Made by a program: the position numbers and the translations under genes. Positions 1 through 5,184 of a DNA stretch of 11,974 nt are shown piece after piece (position 1 is the first letter of the stretch; every line of letters begins with the position of its first letter). The notes under the pieces were generated by a model. It had not been told where the DNA came from. It saw only the letters and a list, made by a program, of their open reading frames with translations, and searched no databases. This DNA comes from an uncultured Clostridia bacterium (lineage in GTDB: Bacteria > Bacillota > Clostridia > TANB77 > CAG-508), in contig CAQRYF010000051.1 in the NCBI GenBank assembly GCA_948875265.1, positions 1 to 11,974 of the forward strand, given 5' to 3'.

Positions 1-36
1 ATGAGAAATTCTCATTTTAAGACCCGACCCCAAAAC
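1..36 (+). repeat. Terminal hairpin repeat, left copy
   Basis: Positions 1-15 form a small palindrome (ATGAG/CTCAT arms) that runs straight into TTTT and then the motif AAGACCCGACCCCAAAAC (19-36). Positions 13-36 are identical, in inverted orientation, to 11937-11960 at the other end of the window. The hairpin arms differ between the two copies but stay paired in each. In both copies the order is hairpin, GACCCGACCCC motif, then a gene start. It resembles REP-like or IS200/RAYT-associated palindromes, but no transposase is present, so that origin is inference. Confidence 0.75.
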
Positions 37-53
37 AGGAATTATATAAACTC

Positions 54-82
54 TTGCACTTTTAGTTTTAATATGATAATAT
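54..82 (+). promoter_or_regulatory. Candidate sigma-A promoter of the 74-aa gene
   Basis: TTGCAC at 54-59 and TAATAT at 77-82 are separated by 17 nt and lie about 30 nt upstream of the gene's ribosome site. The -35 box matches four of six consensus positions. The region is AT-rich, so chance matches are possible. Confidence 0.45.
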
Positions 83-113
83 TATTTAAAATTAATTTAT
101 GGAGGTAGCTCTA

Positions 114-338
114 ATGGAAGAAAAAAAGAATTTAGAAGTGGTTTCTGGAGACGGATCAAATTTAAATATATCACCAGCTTATGATCACTTAAATGTTGAA
201 ACACCTAAAAGAACTAGTGAAAAACCAAAAAATATAGTGATTCCAAAAGTAAAATCCAAAAAATCTAATGATAATGACAATGATGATAAAGATAAAAATA
301 ATGATATTAATAACAAGGTGAAACAGAAGGAAAATTAA
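114..338 (+). CDS. Small hydrophilic hypothetical protein (74 aa)
   Basis: I do not recognise a functional family. The start at 114 is chosen because GGAGG (101-105) lies 8 nt upstream; an in-frame ATG at 99 would place the ribosome site inside the gene. The protein has a more ordered N-terminal half (residues 1-30, with an SGDGSNLNISP stretch) and a Pro/Lys-rich middle. Its tail from about residue 50 is low-complexity Asn/Asp/Lys and probably disordered. There is no signal peptide, membrane segment or cysteine motif. It has its own promoter and a terminator that overlaps its stop codon, so it is a separate unit from the oxidoreductase operon 118 nt downstream. It may be a lineage-conserved small cytosolic protein, but that needs a homology search. 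Confidence 0.7.
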   Translation: MEEKKNLEVVSGDGSNLNISPAYDHLNVETPKRTSEKPKNIVIPKVKSKKSNDNDNDDKDKNNDINNKVKQKEN

Positions 339-356
339 TTCCTTCTGTTTTTATAT
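321..356 (+). terminator. Intrinsic terminator after the 74-aa gene
   Basis: A perfect 12-bp stem (321-332 with 339-350) with a 6-nt loop is followed by a T-rich run to about 356. The stop codon of the upstream gene (336-338) lies in the loop, so translation termination and the hairpin overlap. Confidence 0.88.
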
Positions 357-389
357 TTTATTTTGACTCCCAAGTACAACAAAAATCTC

Positions 390-418
390 TTGACATTAAG
401 TACATTTAGGCATATACT
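390..418 (+). promoter_or_regulatory. Sigma-A promoter of the oxidoreductase operon
   Basis: TTGACA at 390-395 and TATACT at 413-418 have exactly 17 nt between them. Transcription should start near 425, giving a leader of about 30 nt with AAGGAGG at 442-448. The match is close to consensus, so strong constitutive expression is expected; no leader structure is evident. Confidence 0.85.
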
Positions 419-456
419 AAACTCGTAAAAAATTAATTAAAAGGAGGCTAATTAAC

Positions 457-1035
457 ATGGATAACTTGATAGAGATTAGATGGCATGGTAGAGGTGGTCA
501 AGGTGCAAAAACAGCTTCACTATTACTTGCCGATGCCGCATTTAACACAGGTAAATATATTCAAGGTTTTCCTGAATATGGTCCTGAAAGAATGGGTGCC
601 CCAATTACTGCATATAACAGAATTAGTAGCACACCTATCACAATTCACAGTAACATTTATGAACCAGATTATGTAGTTGTAGTTGATGATACTCTTCTAG
701 AATCAGTCGATGTAACAAGTGGACTAAAAGAAACTGGAGCCATCATTATTAACACAACTAAGTCTACTGATTATCTAAAAAGCGTATTAAAAGGATATAA
801 TGGTGATATTTATACAATTGATGCTAGAAAAATTTCAGAAGAAGCACTTGGAAAATATTTTCCAAATACTCCAATGTTAGCTGCTATTGTAAAAGTAAGT
901 GGAATTATGTCTGATGAAGCTTTACTAGAAGATATGCAAGGTTCATTTAAACATAAATTTGCTAAAAAACCTGAAGTTATTGAAGGTAATATGAAAGCTT
1001 TAGAAATGGCATTAAAGGAGGTTAAAAAGATATGA
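457..1035 (+). CDS. porG: 2-oxoacid:ferredoxin oxidoreductase, gamma subunit
   Basis: This is the gamma subunit of a four-subunit pyruvate (or 2-ketoisovalerate) ferredoxin oxidoreductase, which converts a 2-oxoacid plus CoA to acyl-CoA and CO2 and reduces ferredoxin. The 192-aa product opens with IRWHGRGGQGAKTAS (residues 7-21), the glycine-rich signature of this subunit family, followed by FPEYGPERMGAP, also typical. The length fits the family, and the domain is a soluble cytosolic fold. AAGGAGG lies about 8 nt before the ATG. Its stop overlaps the start of the delta gene by 4 nt (ATGA), which indicates translational coupling. Sequence alone does not tell pyruvate from branched-chain specificity, so the symbol is provisional. 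Confidence 0.9.
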   Translation: MDNLIEIRWHGRGGQGAKTASLLLADAAFNTGKYIQGFPEYGPERMGAPITAYNRISSTPITIHSNIYEPDYVVVVDDTLLESVDVTSGLKETGAIIINTTKSTDYLKSVLKGYNGDIYTIDARKISEEALGKYFPNTPMLAAIVKVSGIMSDEALLEDMQGSFKHKFAKKPEVIEGNMKALEMALKEVKKI

Positions 1036-1322
1036 CAAATATAAATCCTAATACACCTATGGAGGAAATGACTCCTGGTGGTGATATCTACCAAGCTGGT
1101 AATGCTAAAGAATTTAAAACTGGAGATTGGAGAAGTATAAAACCTATCTTCTTAAGTGATAAATGTAAACAATGTGGACTTTGTTTTCCTGTTTGTCCAG
1201 ATGATGCAATCCCAGTAAATGAAGAATGTAAAAGAGAAGATTTTAATTATGATTATTGTAAAGGATGTGGCGTATGTGCTAAAACTTGTCCATTTGGAGC
1301 AATAGAAATGAAAGAAGAATAA
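1032..1322 (+). CDS. porD: 2-oxoacid:ferredoxin oxidoreductase, delta (ferredoxin-like) subunit
   Basis: This 96-aa electron-transfer subunit carries two classical [4Fe-4S] motifs: Cys45/48/51/55 and Cys76/79/82/86, each CxxCxxCxxxC followed by Pro. One extra cysteine (Cys66) lies between them. It would pass electrons from the thiamine-diphosphate centre of the alpha-beta core to free ferredoxin. The roughly 40-residue N-terminal extension before the first motif is usual for PorD/VorD. The start overlaps the gamma-subunit stop by 4 nt, with AAGGAGG at 1015-1021 inside the end of the gamma gene. The alpha gene follows after 21 nt with its own AAAGGAAG site. Confidence 0.92.
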   Translation: MTNINPNTPMEEMTPGGDIYQAGNAKEFKTGDWRSIKPIFLSDKCKQCGLCFPVCPDDAIPVNEECKREDFNYDYCKGCGVCAKTCPFGAIEMKEE

Positions 1323-1343
1323 TTATAGAAAGGAAGATAAATT

Positions 1344-2534
1344 ATGAGTATAAGAGAAAGATTAAGTGGTAATGAAGCAGCAGCAACTGCTATGAAACAG
1401 ATAAACCCAGATGTAGTTGCAGCATTTCCTATTACACCTTCAACAGAAATCCCTCAATATTTTTCAACATTTGTAGCAAATGGTACTGTTGATACAGAAT
1501 TTGTTGCAGTTGAAAGTGAACATAGTGCTATGTCTGCTTGTATTGGTGCTGAAGCTGCAGGTAGCAGAGCAATGACAGCAACATCTGCAAATGGTTTATC
1601 ATTAATGTGGGAAATGATATATATTGCTTCAAGTTTAAGATTACCAATTGTTTTATCTTTAGTAAATAGAGCTGTATCAGGTCCATTAAATATACATTGC
1701 GATCATTCAGATGCAATGGGAGTAAGAGATGCTGGATGGATTATGCTATTTTCAGAAAATAACCAAGAAGCATATGATAATACATTAATGGCTCATAGAA
1801 TTGCAGAGCATGAAAATGTAAGATTACCTTTAATGGTTTGTCAAGATGGTTTCATTACTTCACATGCTATTGAAAATATAGAATTAGAAGAAGACGAAAA
1901 AGTAAAAGAATTTGTTGGAGAATACCATCCAGAACATTATCTATTAAATGAAAAAGAACCAATTGCTGTTGGTCCATTAGATTTACAAGCTTATTTATTT
2001 GAACATAAAGTTCAACAAGCAGATGCCATGAAAGCTGCTAAACAAGTAATTTTAGATGTAGCAAAAGATTTTGAGAAAATGACTGGTAGAAAATATGGTT
2101 TATTTGAAGAATACAAACTAGAGGATGCTGAAATTGCAATTGTTTGTATGAATTCAACTGCTGGAACTACTAAATATGTAGTAGATGAATTAAGAAATAA
2201 AGGAATTAAAGCAGGTTTATTAAAACTTCGTGTATTTAGACCATTCCCAGTAGATGAAATATCTGAAGCATTATCACATTTAAAAGCTGTTGCAATACTT
2301 GATAAATCAGACTCATTAAATGCTGCTGGTGGTGCTCTATTCGAAGATGTAACTAGTAGCTTGTATGTAACTAAAAAATACGTGCCAGCTGTAAACTATG
2401 TTTATGGTATTGGTGGTAGAGATACTAAAGCAGAAGATATAGAAAATGTATATAAAGATTTATTAGAAATAGCTAAATCAGGAAAAGTTGAAAATCCATA
2501 TAGATATTTTGGATTAAGAAAGGAAGGTGAATAG
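1344..2534 (+). CDS. porA: 2-oxoacid:ferredoxin oxidoreductase, alpha subunit
   Basis: This 396-aa alpha subunit carries the pyrimidine-binding half of the thiamine-diphosphate site and the substrate pocket. Visible hallmarks are AAFPITPSTEIPQYF near residues 26-40, VESEHSAMSACIGAEAAGSR near residues 57-76, and the TSANGLSLMWE helix that follows. The C-terminal half holds the KLRVFRPFP and AILDKSDSLNAAGG segments of the transketolase C-terminal-like domain. The length is normal for a split-subunit enzyme, whereas the single-chain enzymes common in Clostridia are about 1,170 aa. The beta gene begins 2 nt after the stop, so the two are tightly coupled. Substrate (pyruvate or a branched-chain oxoacid) is not resolved by what I can see. 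Confidence 0.93.
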   Translation: MSIRERLSGNEAAATAMKQINPDVVAAFPITPSTEIPQYFSTFVANGTVDTEFVAVESEHSAMSACIGAEAAGSRAMTATSANGLSLMWEMIYIASSLRLPIVLSLVNRAVSGPLNIHCDHSDAMGVRDAGWIMLFSENNQEAYDNTLMAHRIAEHENVRLPLMVCQDGFITSHAIENIELEEDEKVKEFVGEYHPEHYLLNEKEPIAVGPLDLQAYLFEHKVQQADAMKAAKQVILDVAKDFEKMTGRKYGLFEEYKLEDAEIAIVCMNSTAGTTKYVVDELRNKGIKAGLLKLRVFRPFPVDEISEALSHLKAVAILDKSDSLNAAGGALFEDVTSSLYVTKKYVPAVNYVYGIGGRDTKAEDIENVYKDLLEIAKSGKVENPYRYFGLRKEGE

Positions 2535-2536
2535 TT

Positions 2537-3484
2537 ATGCCTTATAATTTAAAAGAAGTAGTAGCAAGTAAACCTTCAAGATTCACATCAGGCCATAGAA
2601 TGTGTGCTGGTTGTGGAGCTCCTCCAGCTGCCAGAATGATAATGAGAGCTTTAAAACCAGAGGATCATGCAGTAGTAGCTGGTGCAACTGGTTGTATGGA
2701 AGTTTCAACATTTATTTATCCATACACTGCTTGGACTGATTCATTTATTCACACTGCATTTGAATGTGCTGGTGCTACATTATCAGGAGCTGAAGCTGCT
2801 TACCAATCCATGAAAAAACAAGGAAAAATTGATAATACAACTAAATTTATAGCATTTGGTGGAGACGGTGGAACTTATGATATAGGTCTTCAAAGTTTAT
2901 CAGGAGCTATGGAACGTGGTCATGACATGGTGTATGTATGTTATGATAATGGAGCTTATATGAATACTGGTATTCAACGTTCATCTGCAACACCAAAATT
3001 TGCAGATACAACAACATCACCTGCTGGAACAACTATACCTGGAAAAATGCAATCAAGAAAAGATTTAACAAAAATTATGGTAGGACATCATATTCCATAT
3101 GTTGCTCAAACAATTGGATATATGAATTTTAAAGATTTATATGAAAAAGCTGAGAAAGCTATATATACAGAAGGACCAGCATTTTTGAATGTAATGGCAC
3201 CATGTCCTAGAGGATGGGGTTACCCAACAGACATGTTAATGCAAATAAATAAATTAGCAGTTGAAACATGCTATTGGCCATTATATGAAGTAATTGATGG
3301 AAAATATAAAATCAATTATAAACCAGCCAAAAAATTACCAATTGAAGAATTCTTAAGGCCACAAAAAAGATTTAAGCACATGTTTAAACCAGGTAATGAA
3401 TGGATGATAGAAGAATTCCAAAAAGAAGTTGATAGCAGATGGCAAGAATTATTAGATTTAGAAGAAATCACAAATAAAGAATAA
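2537..3484 (+). CDS. porB: 2-oxoacid:ferredoxin oxidoreductase, beta subunit
   Basis: This 315-aa subunit binds thiamine diphosphate and a proximal [4Fe-4S] cluster. Candidate cluster ligands are Cys23 and Cys26 (RMCAGCGAP), Cys53 (GATGCMEV) and Cys223 (MAPCPRGW), the pattern seen in PorB proteins. The diphosphate/Mg site is GGDGGTYDIG (108-117) through YDNGAYMNTG (136-145), the GDG...N motif of thiamine enzymes. The gene lies 2 nt after alpha, with AAGGAAGG just inside the alpha end. It is the last gene of the gamma-delta-alpha-beta operon, the order known from Thermotoga-type enzymes, and is followed 12 nt later by a strong terminator. Confidence 0.93.
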   Translation: MPYNLKEVVASKPSRFTSGHRMCAGCGAPPAARMIMRALKPEDHAVVAGATGCMEVSTFIYPYTAWTDSFIHTAFECAGATLSGAEAAYQSMKKQGKIDNTTKFIAFGGDGGTYDIGLQSLSGAMERGHDMVYVCYDNGAYMNTGIQRSSATPKFADTTTSPAGTTIPGKMQSRKDLTKIMVGHHIPYVAQTIGYMNFKDLYEKAEKAIYTEGPAFLNVMAPCPRGWGYPTDMLMQINKLAVETCYWPLYEVIDGKYKINYKPAKKLPIEEFLRPQKRFKHMFKPGNEWMIEEFQKEVDSRWQELLDLEEITNKE

Positions 3485-3495
3485 AAAGAAAAAAA

Positions 3496-3531
3496 GCAGA
3501 AAAGATTTAATTACTTCTTTTCTGCCTTTTT
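3496..3531. terminator. Bidirectional intrinsic terminator
   Basis: A 9-bp stem GCAGAAAAG (3496-3504) with CTTTTCTGC (3517-3525) is flanked by TTTTT on the plus side (3527-3531) and a long A run on the other (3484-3495), which reads as U's on the minus strand. It ends the oxidoreductase operon and also the convergent gene whose stop is at 3541. Confidence 0.9.
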
Positions 3532-3540
3532 CATGTAGGT

Positions 3541-4167
3541 TTAGAATTCCCGATATTTTTCTGCCATTGTTGTAAACCAATTTTGAGCTTCAAGCCGTCT
3601 TTCTCTTGTATCAACTGATGTATAAGCATTCATGAACTTTTTATCTAATTTACACCCTCTAATTTCTATCACATTACGTCTATGACCAAAGTTAAATCCA
3701 TCTTTATAATACAATACAAATATTTCTCTTACAGTTTTATTGTCTTTAGTGAATAAAAATTTCACTTTGTTTTCTGAAGCCATTTCTATGTACTTAAAAA
3801 GATTCTCCTTAGATTTATTCAAGTTTTCCCTTAATATTTTCATAAACGGTATTAAGCAACCTTGTTGTTTCTCAATAAATTTAAGTTCTCCAGAATAATC
3901 TTTGCCTAATTTGTGATTTGAAAAGCTTTTTTTAAATGTATCAAAGTTTTCTGGTAAATCTAGCTTATCTTTTACTTTCAAAAATTCTTTTGATTTAAGT
4001 AATGTAGCTATCTCATTTACTTTACTACAACTTTCTCCATATTGACAAATTTCATCCCTTCTCTTAGTTAATTCATCATACTGTCCCTCTATGACATTTA
4101 ATTTTTGCTTATAAAATGCATAGTTCCGGCATTCCCTCTCAAATAATTGTTGTAACATTTGTTGCAT
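3541..4167 (-). CDS. Unrecognised 208-aa protein, accessory-type
   Basis: I do not recognise this protein. The start at 4167 is chosen because AAAAGGAGG ends 7 nt upstream; a longer reading to 4236 would run through that site and through the promoter. The first 40 or so residues (MQQMLQQLFERECRNYAFYK onwards) look helical and charged, possibly coiled coil. The C-terminal half looks more folded, with REIFVLYYKDGFNFGHRRN and EIRGCKLDKKF stretches and an aromatic tail (WFTTMAEKYREF). There is no signal peptide, membrane helix or cysteine pair of metal-binding type. It lies downstream of and on the same strand as the putative toxin gene, separated by 147 nt that hold its own promoter. It could be linked to that locus or be an independent cargo gene. 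Confidence 0.75.
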   Translation of the reverse strand: MQQMLQQLFERECRNYAFYKQKLNVIEGQYDELTKRRDEICQYGESCSKVNEIATLLKSKEFLKVKDKLDLPENFDTFKKSFSNHKLGKDYSGELKFIEKQQGCLIPFMKILRENLNKSKENLFKYIEMASENKVKFLFTKDNKTVREIFVLYYKDGFNFGHRRNVIEIRGCKLDKKFMNAYTSVDTRERRLEAQNWFTTMAEKYREF

Positions 4168-4214
4168 ATAATTACCTCCTTTTCCTAAACCTTTCAACTT
4201 ATTGTTACTTGTAT

Positions 4215-4243
4215 AATATATCATATTATTTAACATAATTCAA
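4215..4243 (-). promoter_or_regulatory. Candidate sigma-A promoter of the 208-aa gene
   Basis: On the minus strand TTGAAT (4243-4238) and TATATT (4220-4215) are 17 nt apart, and an overlapping TATTAT lies one base further on. Transcription would start near 4208, about 40 nt before the ATG at 4167. Confidence 0.55.
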
Positions 4244-4314
4244 CTATTCATATACTTTATTTAACACTCTTCAATTTTATTTATAATATCTATATCTTTA
4301 AATACTTTACTTTT

Positions 4315-4863
4315 TTATTTTTCATTTACATATGTAATTTCGTTATATTTTAAATCTTGGATATTTTTACAAGCGATACAAATTACTTTTCCTTGATCAA
4401 AAGTTAATTTTCTAATATCTTCTTTCAAAGAAGTATTACAAATATAATAATTCCCTTTTTGAATAAATTCAAAACATGATGATACATTACCTATAATTTT
4501 ATTTGAATATAAAAAAATCTTATTTTGACTATAATCTCCTATCATTCTGGCATTTTTATGAATAAACATTAAATTATTTAAAACTAATAATTTATTTTTA
4601 GTATTTCCATCTGGTCTTTCTACTATTTCATTTCCTTTAATACGATTATGAATACATCTATCATAAAAAGATTTTGCATTCATATCTTTATTTGTTAATT
4701 CCACACCTGTTAAGTGCATAAAATTTGATTTTTCAAATGTAGTTTCTATAAATTTAATTTCTTTATCTTTCAAGTAAATAAATATTATATTTTTTCCCTT
4801 TAAGTTTCTATCATAATTTTTTGCACATTCTACTAATTTATCTATTATAAATCTTTTTTCTAT
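4315..4863 (-). CDS. Putative PBECR4-like RNase, candidate type III toxin (AUA start)
   Basis: The 182-aa reading resembles what I recall of the PBECR4 (phage Barnase-EndoU-ColicinE5/D-RelE-like nuclease 4) family. Recalled hallmarks include SNFMHLTGVEL (about residues 46-56) followed by a KSFYDR helix, then ARMIGDYSQNK, and near the C-terminus YYICNTSLKEDIRKL. This family call is from memory, not from a search. The reading frame is open back to an in-frame TAA at about 4891. It holds no ATG or GTG, and the first TTG (4773) would delete 30 residues that look like family sequence. AAAGGAG (4878-4872) sits 8 nt before an ATA at 4863, so I annotate an AUA start; a lost ATG is the alternative. 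About 60 nt upstream is a terminator that ends a tandem-repeat RNA with a consensus promoter, the layout of type III toxin-antitoxin loci. No clear terminator follows the gene. Confidence 0.62.
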   Translation of the reverse strand: MEKRFIIDKLVECAKNYDRNLKGKNIIFIYLKDKEIKFIETTFEKSNFMHLTGVELTNKDMNAKSFYDRCIHNRIKGNEIVERPDGNTKNKLLVLNNLMFIHKNARMIGDYSQNKIFLYSNKIIGNVSSCFEFIQKGNYYICNTSLKEDIRKLTFDQGKVICIACKNIQDLKYNEITYVNEK

Positions 4864-4878
4864 ATTTTCCTCTCCTTT
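4864..4878 (-). promoter_or_regulatory. Ribosome site that decides an AUA start
   Basis: On the minus strand AAAGGAG occupies 4878-4872, with 8 nt to the ATA codon at 4863-4861. Spacing and strength are what an ordinary ATG start would show. No ATG, GTG or TTG lies in frame at a usable distance. Confidence 0.6.
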
Positions 4879-4921
4879 ACAATAATTATTTTACATTCAT
4901 GAAATTACAATTTTCTAAAAC

Positions 4922-4967
4922 GTAAAAAATAGAGAAAGTAAAATACATATTTCACTTTCCCCTATTT
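4922..4967 (-). terminator. Intrinsic terminator of the tandem-repeat RNA
   Basis: On the minus strand a long imperfect stem pairs 4967-4949 with 4944-4927 around an ACAT-type tetraloop, with two mismatches and one bulged base. It runs into TTTTTT (4929-4924). It lies between the repeats and the nuclease gene, so it should end most transcripts as a short RNA and allow some read-through into the gene. Confidence 0.8.
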
Positions 4968-4978
4968 ACTGATTTTTC

Positions 4979-5080
4979 GTTGTCCGCCAACCGTAGGCCC
5001 ACAAGTCCTACATATATTTCGGATTTTTCCGTTGTCCGCCAACCGTAGGTCCACAAGCCCTACATATATTTCGGATTTTT
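4979..5080 (-). repeat. Two tandem 52-nt repeats
   Basis: Units at 4979-5030 and 5031-5080 differ over their shared length at only two positions: 4998/5050 and 5006/5058. Both are at the edges of the loop of the GTAGG/CCTAC hairpin. In plus-strand terms each unit begins GTTGTCCGCCAACCGTAGG and ends CATATATTTCGGATTTTT. Confidence 0.95.
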
Positions 5081-5126
5081 AGTGTCAGCACACCAAGATT
5101 TGTTTCAATCTCTTTTTAGTATATTC

Positions 5127-5155
5127 ATTATAATGTGTTTTCATACTTTTGTCAA
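5127..5155 (-). promoter_or_regulatory. Perfect consensus sigma-A promoter of the repeat RNA
   Basis: On the minus strand TTGACA (5155-5150) and TATAAT (5132-5127) match consensus at all 12 positions with the optimal 17-nt spacer. Transcription should start near 5120. It is the only promoter in the window with a perfect match in both boxes, which fits an RNA that must be made in excess. Confidence 0.9.
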
Positions 5156-5164
5156 CAACCTTTT

Positions 5165-5184
5165 ACATAAATTTACATTTATGT
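5165..5184. terminator. Weak AT-rich hairpin at the end of the UPF0104 gene
   Basis: A perfect 8-bp stem ACATAAAT/ATTTATGT with loop TTAC overlaps the stop codon at 5179-5181. A T run follows only on the plus side, so as a minus-strand terminator it is weak. It separates the membrane-protein gene from the repeat-RNA promoter 10 nt further on. Confidence 0.4.

Larger units (their letters stand above)
4922..5120 (-). ncRNA. Structured tandem-repeat RNA, candidate type III antitoxin
   Basis: A consensus promoter and an intrinsic terminator delimit a predicted transcript of about 200 nt with no credible ORF (the only early ATG frame stops after 7 codons and has no ribosome site). In transcript order it contains a hairpin AGATT/AATCT (5111-5096), a hairpin GTGT/ACAC (5093-5082) and two 52-nt repeat units (5080-5031 and 5030-4979). 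Each unit holds a 5-bp hairpin GTAGG/CCTAC with loop core CTTGTGG and a 4-bp hairpin GTTG/CAAC with loop GCGGA. The terminator hairpin follows. The repeat unit is about 48% GC (25 of 52) in a strikingly AT-rich window, as expected of a structured RNA. AAAAAT boxes flank both units. I recognise no named Rfam family. The antitoxin role is inferred from the layout. Confidence 0.78.

Noticed and set aside
810..1094. Minus-strand 94-aa frame over the end of porG
   Set aside because: It is antisense to porG and porD, which are strongly supported by motifs and coupling; no ribosome site or recognisable domain.
4971..5080. CRISPR array
   Set aside because: The two repeats are directly tandem with no spacers, and no cas gene is present.
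4979..5080. Tandem riboswitch aptamers controlling the downstream gene
   Set aside because: The promoter-aptamer-terminator-gene order would also fit, but I recognise no riboswitch class, the downstream gene is a putative nuclease and not a metabolic gene, and the A-box-flanked repeats fit a type III antitoxin better. It is not fully excluded.
4979..5080. CsrA-sponge RNA (GGA in hairpin loops)
   Set aside because: Only one clear GGA loop per unit is present, and CsrB-type RNAs carry many; no CsrA gene is in the window.
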